Positions 33,922 through 43,008 are shown, numbered from the stretch's first letter. The stretch is DNA of 64,000 nt from UBA3210 sp048359995 (GCA_048359995.1 DBGCPK010000008.1:1-64000); one strand, 5' to 3'. Made by a program: numbers and translations. Notes: generated by a model not told the origin, from the letters alone.

Positions 33922-34401
33922 TTACTTTTTAAACGAAATCGTCGGAACGACTCCGTCGAAACGGCGATATCGAATGCCTGTCATATCGAATAACCGCTTG
34001 CTGGCTTTCGTCTGCACTTCTTCGCTGTATTTATCGTCAAGGTAGATGACTTCGCGAATCCCCGACTGAATGATCGCTTTGGCGCATTCGTTGCACGGAA
34101 AAAGCGTAACGTAAATTCTGCTTCCGTCCAAAGAGACCCGCGCGTTCAATATCGCGTTGAATTCGGCATGGCAGACATAGAGGTATTTCTGATCGATTTC
34201 GTCCCCTTCTTTTCCCCAAGGCATTTTATCGTCGGAACACCCGATCGGCATGCCGTTGTAGCCCATCGTCAAAACTTTATTCTTCTGACTGGCAACGCAA
34301 GCGCCGACCTGCGTGGACGGGTCTTTGCTCCTCATCGCAGAGAGCATCGCCACGCCCATGAAGTATTCGTCCCAAGTAATATAGTCTTTGCGCTTTTCCA
34401 T
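33922..34401 (-). CDS. comEB: Deoxycytidylate (dCMP) deaminase, ComEB type
   Basis: Zinc enzyme converting dCMP to dUMP for thymidylate synthesis. The zinc and proton-shuttle residues are His78 and Glu80 in CHAEFNA, and Cys103 and Cys106 in FPCNECAKA. The 159-residue length is normal. A TATAAT box (34423-34428) lies just upstream. It appears to head the long run down to cls. comEB is usually found elsewhere (with comEA/comEC), so its presence before the ecf genes is a local rearrangement. Confidence 0.92.
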   Translation of the reverse strand: MEKRKDYITWDEYFMGVAMLSAMRSKDPSTQVGACVASQKNKVLTMGYNGMPIGCSDDKMPWGKEGDEIDQKYLYVCHAEFNAILNARVSLDGSRIYVTLFPCNECAKAIIQSGIREVIYLDDKYSEEVQTKASKRLFDMTGIRYRRFDGVVPTISFKK

Positions 34402-34717
34402 CCGTCAATCACCTTATTAAGTATTATACATACTTTGCTTTTTTTTTTAAATAAACTTTCCATTTTGCGCCTATTTTGCCCTCGTATGCGGTTCGCCGAA
34501 AATTCTATTTAAATCCCAAGATTTCTGCAATCGATTAAAAAATACATCAATGCTCCTCTCCGTTTCTTGCTGTCAGAAATTTTCAATGCGTTTTTCAAAA
34601 GGAAAAGAAAAGCGAAATCCAAAGACAATTCTCAATCGTATTGAGATTATGTTTTCGATTAAAGCAGTTTCGTATCCTTTCAGATCAAGTTGACTTCTAT
34701 CTATTCAAAATTTTTTC
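34402..34717. other. AT-rich gap between comEB and the ABC remnant
   Basis: The left end holds the comEB promoter: TATAAT at 34423-34428 on the minus strand, with a weak TTTAAA -35 17 bases away. TCTCAAT and ATTGAGA (34630-34646) form a 7-base-pair hairpin without a U tract, possibly a relic terminator for the ABC gene. Nothing else was recognised; base composition is richer in A/T than in neighbouring core genes. Confidence 0.45.
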
Positions 34718-36338
34718 TCATTGCAAAGTTATGATTTTATCGGAATATTCTTCCAACAAACTATCGTGTGTAATGCAAATGATCGTTCTGCCTTCTTCTC
34801 TCAATCTTTTGAAACAGTCCAGCACTACGATCTTATTTTCCGCATCAATATTGGATGTGGTTTCATCGAGAATATAAACCGAAGTTTTTCTGATATAACC
34901 TATCGCAATGGCCAATCTTTGCTTCTCGCCTCCGGATAATAATTTGCCTAATTCGCCGACCTCGGTATTCAACCCGTCGGGTAAAGTGGTAATAAACTTC
35001 GATAAAGAAGCAAATTCAAGCGCTTGGAAGATCTCTTCATCGCTGACTTCGCTTTTTACAAGTTCGAAATTGTATCGAATTGTCCCCGGAAACAGGAATA
35101 TATCCTGAGAAAGTTTTGTAATTTTTTCTCTTAACGAAAAGCATGAAACACTATTGATGTCCTTCCCGTCAAAAAAGATTTTACCGTCTTCAACACTATA
35201 TAATTTCAGCAATAGTTTAGTTAAAGTGGATTTTCCGCAGCCCGATTCACCGACAATCGTTGTCCATTCTTTCATTTTGATTTTTAAAGAAAGCTGATGA
35301 ATCACCTCTTTTTCACCATAGGAAAATGAAAGATTTCTTACTTCAATCTCGTCGTTCACAGTAACTTCTTGCAATCTGTTTTCGTTCTTTTCTTCCTCGT
35401 TCAATTTCAAATATTCAAAGAGATAACTATATTCTGCGTCGTTTTTCTTCCCGTGGATCAGCAGACTGACAATTGAATTCTCATTTGCATATAATAGGCC
35501 GACATACGAAAGCGTGGATACGATCAACCCCAACGTAATGGTGTTATATGGGATTTCGGTAAGATATAAGAGAATCAACGCGCTGAATGTAATACCGATG
35601 AAAAGATATGTAGCGAATCCGTTCGACCACATTCCGCTTAACATATCTAAAGAAGAAACTTTTCCCCATCTTTTCATATTCTTTGCGTTAATTTCATCGA
35701 CTTCGCAACATTTTTTCTCTTCTAATCGCATGTTTTTAATATACTCGATGCCCTGAAAAATGTCCGACTTCGTCTGATTGTTTTTCGCGTTGAGTTCCAT
35801 GATTCTTTGAATGTCTTTATCGATCTTTTTCAGTATTCTTTTAACAGGAAAGAAAATAAAAGGAATGTATAAAAACTGAATAACCCCTATAATAGGAGAA
35901 TATACGAATAAAAGAAGAGTAATCGAACTCGCGATAATAATCGAAACATATTTTTTAGGAATGTCGATAATCTTAAAATAAACGTAGTTCACTGCTTCTT
36001 TGGAAGTATATGTTACCAGTTCCACAGAATTATTCTGATCCAAAAAAGATTTTTTCTGATAAATGATTTTACGAAGAATATCTAATGATATCTCATTTCC
36101 TTTTTTTTTTGGCAAAAACAACAAAAAAATAATTAAAGGCATACTGCAAGACGACACTGATTAAAGGAATAGCGATAAACAAGACGATCAAAAACGCAAT
36201 TTTTAAATAATCCCGATCCGTCATCAACTCGTCGATAGTATACTGCATTAAGTAGGGCGGAAGCAAAGATAATGCTTGCAACAACAGATAGAAGAAAAAA
36301 GAGAACTACTGATATTTTCTCAAATTCAATCTTTCCAT
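34718..36338 (-). pseudogene. ABC exporter (permease-ATPase fusion), disrupted
   Basis: The gene begins with AGGAG and ATG at 36338 (MERLNLRKYQ) but meets TAG at codon 11 (36306-36308). The same frame then continues FSFFFYLLLQALSLLPPYL, the first membrane helix of an ABC exporter. A run of ten A (36101-36110) ends that frame at KKKRK-stop; with nine A it would join in frame to KKKGNEISLDILRK and the rest. The remainder has membrane helices and an intact ATPase: Walker A GESGCGKST, Q-loop KLSQDIFLFPGT, signature LLSGGEKQRLAI, Walker B VYILDETTSNID and switch His in ITHD. Two independent lesions indicate a pseudogene. Confidence 0.85.
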
Positions 36339-36532
36339 ATATTTTCTCCTACGAATCGAATCAACGTGTCATTCAGTTGATTTACTGATAGAATTATACA
36401 ATCCTTTTGCTCCGGAAATTTATCGCAATAGTAAGAAATAATATCCACATCGGTTTCGACGATCACAATTTCCTCAAAGATAAAATAACCCCTTATATTT
36501 TTTATTATAAAATCGAAAAGCAACAATCTCAA
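36326..36532 (-). CDS. 68-residue open frame upstream of the ABC remnant
   Basis: Starts with TTG and lacks a ribosome site, so it is more likely the 3' fragment of a larger gene than a complete one. The end, QLNDTLIRFVGENIWKD, overlaps the ABC start by 13 bases, suggesting the two were translationally coupled. Residues include an IVIVETDVDIISYYCDKF segment. I do not recognise the family. It lies directly after the rplQ terminator; a tandem ATTCTGT(A/T)(A/T)T repeat (36541-36560) lies between them. Confidence 0.35.
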   Translation of the reverse strand: MRLLLFDFIIKNIRGYFIFEEIVIVETDVDIISYYCDKFPEQKDCIILSVNQLNDTLIRFVGENIWKD

Positions 36533-36561
36533 TAGGCAATTATTCTGTATTATTCTGTTAT

Positions 36562-36585
36562 CAAAAAAACTCCCGAAGGAGTTTT
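36562..36585 (-). terminator. Intrinsic terminator of the ribosomal superoperon
   Basis: On the minus strand AAAAACTCC, a UUCG tetraloop and GGAGTTTTT (36564-36585) form a 9-base-pair stem followed by U residues, immediately after the rplQ stop. It closes the 14-kb rpsJ-rplQ unit. Confidence 0.9.
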
Positions 36586-36587
36586 TC

Positions 36588-36992
36588 TTATTTCGTAAAC
36601 GTTACGATCGCCATCGGGGCGTTATCGCCGCGACGATTCGCCACTTTGAGAACTTTGGTATAACCACCATTTCGTTCTTTGTATTCACCGGCAATGTCGG
36701 TGAACAACTTTTGAAGCGCGGTAACCTTTTTCGTTTCGTCCGCCCAGACATCGCGTACCGTTCTCGCCGCCAAACGACGAGAGTGAAGATCGCCTTTTTT
36801 GGCGAAAGTCACCATTTTATCCGCTAAAGAGGATAAATCTCTCGCGGTGGAAAGAGTAACCGTCACGCTTCCGTGAACGATCAAATCGGTTACTGCGGTT
36901 CTGAGCATCGATTCGTATTTGCTTTTGGTGTAAGCGGCCTTGAATCTCACACCGCCTTTTCCGTGTACGTTTTTACGTCCTTGTGTACTCAT
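36588..36992 (-). CDS. rplQ: 50S ribosomal protein L17
   Basis: Exit-tunnel-side 50S protein, 134 residues, with the family start (KNVHGKGGVRFKAAYTKSKY) and an RRGDNAPMAIVTFTK end. The leader residues MSTQGR vary from the common HRKLGR form. It is 14 bases after rpoA and is the last gene before the UUCG terminator. Confidence 0.95.
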   Translation of the reverse strand: MSTQGRKNVHGKGGVRFKAAYTKSKYESMLRTAVTDLIVHGSVTVTLSTARDLSSLADKMVTFAKKGDLHSRRLAARTVRDVWADETKKVTALQKLFTDIAGEYKERNGGYTKVLKVANRRGDNAPMAIVTFTK

Positions 36993-37006
36993 TTATAAAG
37001 TCCTTT

Positions 37007-37957
37007 CTATTCGTATTCTCTGAAACCAAGACCGATCGCTTGCAATTTCTCTTTGACTTCTTTCAACGATTTTTTGCCTAAGTTTCTGACTTTCATCATA
37101 TCCTCTTCGGTCTTTTGGGTCAGTTCGATCACCGTTGCAATATTGGCTCGTTTGAGGCAATTGTAAGAACGGACGGAAAGATCCAGTTCTTCGATGGTCA
37201 TATCCTGATATTTATTCTTCGGTTCCTCGATTGTCTCCGCGAGAATATCCTGAGATTGCGCCTTTTCGCTCAATTCCACGAACAATTCAAAGTGAGTAAC
37301 CAGAATTTTCGCAGCCAGCGCGATCGCTTCGTGCGCAGGCATCGCCCCGTTGGTCCAGATTTCCATATCCAATTTGTCGTAATTGTTGTTGTGACCAACA
37401 CGCGTGTTTTCTACGATGCACGAGCATTTCGTGATCGGAGAATAATTGGAATCGGTCGGAATCACTCCGATCGGGAAATTAGAATTCTTGTTTCCTTCGG
37501 CGGTAACGTATCCGCGACCATTTCTGACGTGAATGGTCATCGCCAGTCTGCCGCCTTCGTTGACGTGAGCCAAAACCAGGTCCTTGTTGATGATTTCGAC
37601 TCCGGTAGGACAAACGATATCGCCGGCCGTTACCTCCTTCGCCTCGGTCACGCAAAGCGTCAGTTTGTGGCTGCTCTCGGTCTCGTCGGTGATTCTCAAA
37701 ACTAAGTCTTTCAAACTCAACACGATCGAAGTAACGTCTTCCTCTACGCCTTCCAGCGAAGAGAATTCGTGGCGCGCACCTTCTACTTCGATGGCATAGA
37801 CGCTGGCACCCGGCAAAGAAGACAGAAGAACTCTTCTCAACGCGTTGCCTAAGGTCGTACCAAAACCTCTTTCCAACGGTTCGATGACAAAGTGGCCGTA
37901 GTTGGTATTGGTATTGTACTCGGCAATTTTAAATTCCGGTTTTTCAAATTTTTTCAT
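37007..37957 (-). CDS. rpoA: RNA polymerase alpha subunit
   Basis: Scaffold subunit of RNA polymerase, 316 residues. The N-terminal domain holds VIEPLERGFGTTLGNALRRVLL, the dimerisation signature. The C-terminal domain (~245-316) has LDLSVRSYNCLKRANI and VRNLGKKSLKEVKEKL, the helices that contact UP elements and activators. This matters for the AT-rich sites upstream of the rRNA and S10 promoters. It follows rpsK by 37 bases. Confidence 0.98.
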   Translation of the reverse strand: MKKFEKPEFKIAEYNTNTNYGHFVIEPLERGFGTTLGNALRRVLLSSLPGASVYAIEVEGARHEFSSLEGVEEDVTSIVLSLKDLVLRITDETESSHKLTLCVTEAKEVTAGDIVCPTGVEIINKDLVLAHVNEGGRLAMTIHVRNGRGYVTAEGNKNSNFPIGVIPTDSNYSPITKCSCIVENTRVGHNNNYDKLDMEIWTNGAMPAHEAIALAAKILVTHFELFVELSEKAQSQDILAETIEEPKNKYQDMTIEELDLSVRSYNCLKRANIATVIELTQKTEEDMMKVRNLGKKSLKEVKEKLQAIGLGFREYE

Positions 37958-37994
37958 AGCGTTCCTCCCTGATTAAAATTTGTTTCTTCACGAA

Positions 37995-38390
37995 CTAACG
38001 GCGTGGACGCTTTGGCGGGCGGCAACCATTATGCGGAATCGGAGTCGTATCCGTGATCATCTGGATTTGCAATCCGGCCGCTTGAAGGCTTCTCAAAGCC
38101 GATTCTCTGCCCGGACCCGGACCTTTGACGTCGACGTCAACGGTTTTCAATCCCTGATCGATGGCCACTTTGGCGCACGCCTCTGCCGCCTGCTGCGCGG
38201 CAAACGGCGTGGATTTTTTCGATCCCTTGTATCCCAACGCACCGGCGCTGGACCATGCAATCGCATTGCCGGCCTCGTCGGTTATGGTTACGATCGTGTT
38301 GTTAAAGGTGGAATGGATGTGCGCAACACCTTTGGTGTAACTTCTTTTAATTCTCTTTTTACGAGTTACAGGTTTCTTTGAACTTGCCAT
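37995..38390 (-). CDS. rpsK: 30S ribosomal protein S11
   Basis: 30S platform protein, 131 residues. It shows GVAHIHSTFNNTIVTITD, then GYKGSKKSTPFAAQQAAE, and the conserved end TPIPHNGCRPPKRPRR that contacts the E-site region. Confidence 0.97.
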   Translation of the reverse strand: MASSKKPVTRKKRIKRSYTKGVAHIHSTFNNTIVTITDEAGNAIAWSSAGALGYKGSKKSTPFAAQQAAEACAKVAIDQGLKTVDVDVKGPGPGRESALRSLQAAGLQIQMITDTTPIPHNGCRPPKRPRR

Positions 38391-38407
38391 ATTTTTCCCC
38401 TTTCTCC

Positions 38408-38782
38408 TTACTTCGTCGCAATCTTCTTATTTGCGATCGTCTTTCTCGGTCCTTTACGGGTACGAGCGTTGTTCTTGGTTCTCTGTCCGCGAACCGGAAG
38501 TCCGCGTCTGTGTCTCAATCCGCGATAGCAGCCGATTTCTTGAAGTCGTTTGATATTCAATGCGACTTCTCTGCGCAGATCGCCTTCGGTCTTGTATTTG
38601 GCCACTTCGTGTCTGATCGCAGTCAGTTGTTCTTCGCTCAGGTTTTTCACCCGAATCGTCGGATCGATCGAACAGTCCGCTAAAATCTTTTTCGCGGTCG
38701 ATAAACCGATTCCGTAAATGTAAGTCAAGGAATAAGCAACTTGCTTGTCGTTTGGTATATCTACACCTACAATACGTGCCAT
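38408..38782 (-). CDS. rpsM: 30S ribosomal protein S13
   Basis: 30S head protein at the subunit interface, 124 residues. It starts MARIVGVDIPNDKQVAYSLT and ends in the basic tail with CYRGLRHRRGLPVRGQRTK that reaches the P-site tRNA. Confidence 0.97.
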   Translation of the reverse strand: MARIVGVDIPNDKQVAYSLTYIYGIGLSTAKKILADCSIDPTIRVKNLSEEQLTAIRHEVAKYKTEGDLRREVALNIKRLQEIGCYRGLRHRRGLPVRGQRTKNNARTRKGPRKTIANKKIATK

Positions 38783-38800
38783 TTCAATATCCTCCTAAAA

Positions 38801-38914
38801 TTAACCCTGTCTTTGCTTGTGCTTCGGATTGACGCAGATTACCATAACACGGCCTTTTCTGCGAATCACTTTGCACTTGTCGCAAATCGGTTTCACTGAA
38901 GGTCTAACTTTCAT
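38801..38914 (-). CDS. rpmJ: 50S ribosomal protein L36
   Basis: A 37-residue protein starting MKVRPSVKPICDKCK and ending CVNPKHKQRQG. It is the zinc-binding form with Cys/Cys...Cys/His ligands (CDKC, C-x4-H). AGGAGGAAAA precedes the ATG at 38914. It occupies its standard place between infA and rpsM. Confidence 0.97.
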   Translation of the reverse strand: MKVRPSVKPICDKCKVIRRKGRVMVICVNPKHKQRQG

Positions 38915-38958
38915 AAATTTTTCCTCCTCCATGCGCTGGTCTATGAATCCAGCCGATA

Positions 38959-39177
38959 CTATTTGTATCTGAATGTTATTCTGCCACGTGTTAAATCGTA
39001 TGGCGATATTTCGACAGTGACTCTATCACCTGGTAAAATGCGAATGTAATTCATGCGGATTTTACCAGAAACGTGGGCGAGAATCACTACGCCGTTTTCG
39101 AGTTTTACCTTAAACTGAGCGTTAGGTAAAGTCTCTACGACAATCGCCTCAACTTCTATGACGTCATTTTTAGCCAT
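38959..39177 (-). CDS. infA: Translation initiation factor IF-1
   Basis: A 72-residue OB-fold protein that binds the 30S A site during initiation. Sequence features are MAKNDVIEVEAIVVETLPNA at the start and GDRVTVEISPYDLTRGRI near the end. The ATG at 39177 gives the standard length and lies inside the 3' end of map; an in-frame extension further upstream is rejected. Confidence 0.97.
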   Translation of the reverse strand: MAKNDVIEVEAIVVETLPNAQFKVKLENGVVILAHVSGKIRMNYIRILPGDRVTVEISPYDLTRGRITFRYK

Positions 39178-39940
39178 TCTTTTCTTCCCCTTCATCTGAT
39201 TTGGTCAAAATCTCATAACCGTTTTTCGTAATCACAATGGAATTCTCGTAATGCGCCGCCAGTTTCCGATCGACTGTTACGGCCGTCCATTCGTCGGGAA
39301 GAACAAAGGTTTCTCTTCTCCCCGATAAGATGATCGGTTCGACCGCGATGGTCATTCCTTCCTTCAAGAGAGGCCCTTGATGGGGATTTCCGTAATTCGG
39401 AACCATCGGATCTTCGTGCATTTCTCTTCCGAGTCCGTGACCGGTATAATCTCTGGTCACAGAGAATCCGTTCGCTTCGGCATGAGTCTGAATCGCGTGG
39501 GACAAATCTCCGACCCGGTTGCCCGGTTTGGCGAATTCCATCGCCTTGAAGAAACACTCTTCCGTCACGTCGATCAGTTTCCGAGCCTCAGGGGAAATCT
39601 TTCCGACGGGGAAAGTGCGGCAGGCGTCCGCCATATATCCTTGATACGAGACGACGATGTCGAGAGAAACGATGTCTCCCTCTTTCAGCCGCCGACCGGA
39701 AGGAATGCCATGAACCACTTCTTCGTTGACCGAAGCGCAGATCGCGGCCGGATATCCGTAATATCCTTTTTCTTCCGGAATGCCGCCGGCATCACGAATC
39801 GCCTTTTCCGCAACTTCGGAAAGGTGTTTCGTGGTTATTCCCGGCTTGCATAGGGGTTCGAGAATCTCGAATACATTCGCCAGAATCCGCCCTGCTTTTT
39901 TCATCAAAGCGATCTCTCTGTCCGATTTGATCGTGATCAT
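39170..39940 (-). CDS. map: Methionine aminopeptidase, type I
   Basis: Removes the initiator methionine from nascent proteins, 256 residues. The dinuclear metal ligands lie in VSLDIVVSYQGYMADACRT (two Asp), GHGLGREMHEDP (His), the VEPIIL segment (Glu) and the C-terminal YENSIVITKNGYE (Glu). The ATG overlaps the adk stop; GTG one codon earlier is the alternative. It overlaps infA by 8 bases. Confidence 0.97.
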   Translation of the reverse strand: MITIKSDREIALMKKAGRILANVFEILEPLCKPGITTKHLSEVAEKAIRDAGGIPEEKGYYGYPAAICASVNEEVVHGIPSGRRLKEGDIVSLDIVVSYQGYMADACRTFPVGKISPEARKLIDVTEECFFKAMEFAKPGNRVGDLSHAIQTHAEANGFSVTRDYTGHGLGREMHEDPMVPNYGNPHQGPLLKEGMTIAVEPIILSGRRETFVLPDEWTAVTVDRKLAAHYENSIVITKNGYEILTKSDEGEEKNG

Positions 39941-40590
39941 CACTTAACCTCGTCAAGGATCTTCTGAATGTCTTTAAATACATCATCGATGTCTTGCAAC
40001 CCGTTGACCTCTTTGCAAACACCGAGTCGGGTATAAAACTCGATCAGCGGTTTGGTCTGGGTTTCATAGGCATCTAATCTCACATTCAGGCTTTCGATCG
40101 AGTCGTCCTTACGCTGAATCAGTTCGTTTCCGCATCGATCGCAAATGCCCTCTTGTTTCGGTTTTTTGAAATCGACGTGGTACGAATTGCCGCATTTAGT
40201 GCAGACTCGCCGTCCTGAAATCCGTCGGATCAGTTCATCCCTATCCGCGTTGATATTGATGACCAATTCCACCGGACGTGAAATTTCTTCGGCTAATTTC
40301 TCCAAAGCCTCAGCCTGAGGGATGGTCCTCGGGAAACCATCGAGAAGATATCCGTTTTCGCAATCGTCTCTGCTCAATCTTTCTTTGACCAAAGCGATGG
40401 TGAGTTCGTCGGGAACCAATTTCCCTGTGTTGGTGTAATTCTGAACCAGTTTGCCGAGTTCGGTTTGGTTCTTGATCGCCTCTCTGAACATATCTCCGGT
40501 AGAAATGTGGGGAATATTCAGATAACTGAGAATTTTCTCCGACTGTGTGCCTTTGCCCGCACCAGGCGGTCCCATTAAAATAATGTTCAT
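39940..40590 (-). CDS. adk: Adenylate kinase
   Basis: Balances ATP, AMP and ADP; 216 residues. P-loop GPPGAGKGTQ is near the N-terminus and the AMP-binding segments are STGDMFREAI and LDGFPRTIPQA. The long LID carries a structural zinc site (CTKCGNSYH ... CDRCG), typical of Gram-positive enzymes. It sits between secY and map as in other Firmicutes. Confidence 0.97.
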   Translation of the reverse strand: MNIILMGPPGAGKGTQSEKILSYLNIPHISTGDMFREAIKNQTELGKLVQNYTNTGKLVPDELTIALVKERLSRDDCENGYLLDGFPRTIPQAEALEKLAEEISRPVELVININADRDELIRRISGRRVCTKCGNSYHVDFKKPKQEGICDRCGNELIQRKDDSIESLNVRLDAYETQTKPLIEFYTRLGVCKEVNGLQDIDDVFKDIQKILDEVK

Positions 40591-40602
40591 ATCTATTTCC
40601 TC

Positions 40603-41949
40603 CTAGACAACCGTAGCATGACTGCTCGAAGCGAGCAAGCCGTCGATCTGCTGTGCCGTTTCAAGGGCGACGCCGACGACGATGATCATACCAGTTCCTC
40701 CCAAGGCAAGCGATGAAGGAACGACATTCAACAGAGTCAGAACGACAGGGAACGCGGCAATCACTGTCAATGCCGTAGCCCCAAGGAAAGTAACTCTGTT
40801 CAAAACTTTGGAAACATATCTCTGCGTTTCGTTCCCCGGTCTGATTCCCGGAATATAACTTCCTTGCTTCTGGAAATCGTCCGCAAGGTTTTCCGGATTG
40901 ATCGTCAGATTCGAGTAGAAGAAACTGAAAGCAAAGGTCAGAATGACGTAAATGATCAATCCCCAAGGCATATACCATTTGCTTCCGTCGAACCAAGGCA
41001 TTTCTGTCAACGCCGATTGGTTGAATATGTTCAGAACGTTAGTGATCGTTTCATTGGAAGTGTAGTCTTCGACAATGAAACTGACGATGACGGCAGGTGC
41101 CATCATCAGCGACCCGGCGAAGATGACCGGAATCACTCCGGCCGAGTTGATCTTGATCGGCAGGAACGAAGTGTTGTTGACCTTGGCATTCAGCGCCCCG
41201 CCGGTTCCCGAATGCTGCACTGGAATCTTCCGAATCGATTTCTCGATGAACGTAACGAATACGATGATCAGCACATAGGTGGCCAAGTAGAGGCCGAGTT
41301 TCAACGCCCCCTGCACGATTCTGGATTCCTCCGTTACGAGTTCACTGGTGAAGAAGTATTGCGTTGCGGTGAAAATCTGCGACGGAAGGGTAGCGATAAT
41401 GCCGCCGAAAATGATCATCGAAACGCCATTGCCCACTCCCTTCTGGGTGATTTGATCCGCCATCCACATCACAAGCATCGAACCGGCCATCATAATGATG
41501 ATGGTCTTGATATACATCCATGCGTTCAATTCGTCAACGAAACTGATCGCGCCGGAATTGTACATCGTAACGATGATGCCGTAACCTTGTACCGCGCCGA
41601 GAACCAACGTCAGAATCCGGTTTGTCATCTCGATCTTCTTCCGACCAGACTGACCTTGCTTGGTCAGTTCGGTCAAAGCCGGAAGCACGTCTTTGGACAG
41701 CAATTCGACGATAATCGAAGCCGTGATATAAGGGGAAACCCCCAAAGCAAATACGGAAAAGTTTTGTAAGGCGCCACCACCCATCAAGTTCATCAAACTC
41801 AATAGGTCGGTATCACCGATCGAATCGTTCAGCGTGACACCCGGAACAATGATATTGCAACCGATACGATAGATGAAGAATATCATTATCGTAAACAGGA
41901 TTCGGTCGCGAATATCTTTGTTTTTAAATATGGCCACCAACTTTTTCAT
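40603..41949 (-). CDS. secY: Preprotein translocase SecY
   Basis: Channel subunit of the Sec translocon, 448 residues, with ten predicted membrane segments. Recognisable parts are MGGGALQNFSVFALGVSPYI near the plug/TM2 region, a GVGNGVSMIIFGGI segment, and the ribosome/SecA-contact loop IRPGNETQRYVSKVLNR. It follows rplO by one base, consistent with the classic spc arrangement. Confidence 0.97.
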   Translation of the reverse strand: MKKLVAIFKNKDIRDRILFTIMIFFIYRIGCNIIVPGVTLNDSIGDTDLLSLMNLMGGGALQNFSVFALGVSPYITASIIVELLSKDVLPALTELTKQGQSGRKKIEMTNRILTLVLGAVQGYGIIVTMYNSGAISFVDELNAWMYIKTIIIMMAGSMLVMWMADQITQKGVGNGVSMIIFGGIIATLPSQIFTATQYFFTSELVTEESRIVQGALKLGLYLATYVLIIVFVTFIEKSIRKIPVQHSGTGGALNAKVNNTSFLPIKINSAGVIPVIFAGSLMMAPAVIVSFIVEDYTSNETITNVLNIFNQSALTEMPWFDGSKWYMPWGLIIYVILTFAFSFFYSNLTINPENLADDFQKQGSYIPGIRPGNETQRYVSKVLNRVTFLGATALTVIAAFPVVLTLLNVVPSSLALGGTGMIIVVGVALETAQQIDGLLASSSHATVV

Positions 41950-41950
41950 T

Positions 41951-42391
41951 TTAGATTACCTCAACGGTACCGCCGGCTTGGGTGATCGCTTTTTCAGCGG
42001 ACTTGGAGAATTTATGCGCGGAAACCGCCAGTTTTTTACTCAGAGTTCCGTTGCCCAATACTTTTACGTACGTGCAGTCTGAAGAAATCAATCCCTTTTC
42101 AATCAGCAGAGTTGGAGTAACCTTCGTTCCCTCGTCCAGTTTTTCCAAATCGACGAGGTTGACGATCGCGCCGATCGCCGAATTGTAGTGAGTAAATCCT
42201 CTCTTCGGCAATCTGCGGTAAATCGGATTCTGTCCGCCTTCAAATCCCGGACGGACTCCGCCGCCGCTTCGGGAATTCTGGCCCTTTTGACCGGATCCGC
42301 CGTTTTTACCCGAACCGGATCCCAATCCCCGACAAATTCTCTTGCCGGTTTTTCTGGATCCTTCGGTGTATTTCAGTTCATTTAATTTCAT
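41951..42391 (-). CDS. rplO: 50S ribosomal protein L15
   Basis: 146-residue 50S protein. It has the Gly-rich basic N-terminus RGLGSGSGKNGGSGQKGQNS, the GGVRPGFEGGQNPIYRRLPK segment and a C-terminal globular domain. It directly follows rpsE, with only 14 bases between them; rpmD (L30), usually located there, is absent. Confidence 0.96.
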   Translation of the reverse strand: MKLNELKYTEGSRKTGKRICRGLGSGSGKNGGSGQKGQNSRSGGGVRPGFEGGQNPIYRRLPKRGFTHYNSAIGAIVNLVDLEKLDEGTKVTPTLLIEKGLISSDCTYVKVLGNGTLSKKLAVSAHKFSKSAEKAITQAGGTVEVI

Positions 42392-42405
42392 GTCTCTTAA
42401 CCTCC

Positions 42406-42996
42406 TTATTTGCGAAGCAACGCAACTTGCGCGCTTGTTTTGAGATTAATCAATCCGTCCACCGTCGCTCGGATGCAGTTGATCGGCGTTCTGGAACCGT
42501 AGACCTTAGAATAAATGTTTTTGATTCCAGCCAATTCAAGCACCGCACGAACCGGACCGCCGGCGATAACGCCGGTGCCTTCCGGCGCCGGTTTCAGATA
42601 AACCTTGCTGGCGCTGAAAATGCCGTTGATATCGTGAGCAATCGTTCCGTTTTTGACAATGGTGATATGGAACATATTCTTTTTTGCCGCTTCTTCGGCT
42701 TTCTTGATCGCGTCCGGGACTTCGGCCGCTTTTCCGGTTCCGTAACCGAAATTGCCTTTTCCGTCTCCTACGACAACCAATGCGGAAAAGCGCATATGGC
42801 GACCGCCTTTGACGGTCTTGCTGATCCGGTTGATCGAAACAACGCGGGAATCATATTGCTTTTCGTAGGATTTATTTCCCTTTCTGTCGAATTTTTTGCC
42901 GTCTTTTCTCGGTCCTCTTTGAGGACGATCGCCGCGAGGAGAGCGCTTAGGTTGTTCGGCGACTTCGCCGTTCACTTCTACTTTTTCTTCTGCCAT
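42406..42996 (-). CDS. rpsE: 30S ribosomal protein S5
   Basis: 30S body protein affecting decoding accuracy. The conserved part starts at about residue 50 with SRVVSINRISKTVKGGRHM and includes GDGKGNFGYGTGKAAEVPDAI and GPVRAVLELAGI. At 196 residues it is longer than the usual ~166 because of a charged N-terminal extension of about 45 residues rich in Arg, Lys and Glu. Confidence 0.96.
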   Translation of the reverse strand: MAEEKVEVNGEVAEQPKRSPRGDRPQRGPRKDGKKFDRKGNKSYEKQYDSRVVSINRISKTVKGGRHMRFSALVVVGDGKGNFGYGTGKAAEVPDAIKKAEEAAKKNMFHITIVKNGTIAHDINGIFSASKVYLKPAPEGTGVIAGGPVRAVLELAGIKNIYSKVYGSRTPINCIRATVDGLINLKTSAQVALLRK

Positions 42997-43008
42997 CGAT
43001 AGTTCCTC

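Noticed and set aside
34629..34647. Hairpin as terminator of the ABC gene
   Set aside because: Only seven base pairs and no U tract on either strand.
34718..36338. Programmed frameshifting in an active ABC exporter
   Set aside because: The additional TAG at codon 11 would still block translation, so decay is the simpler reading.
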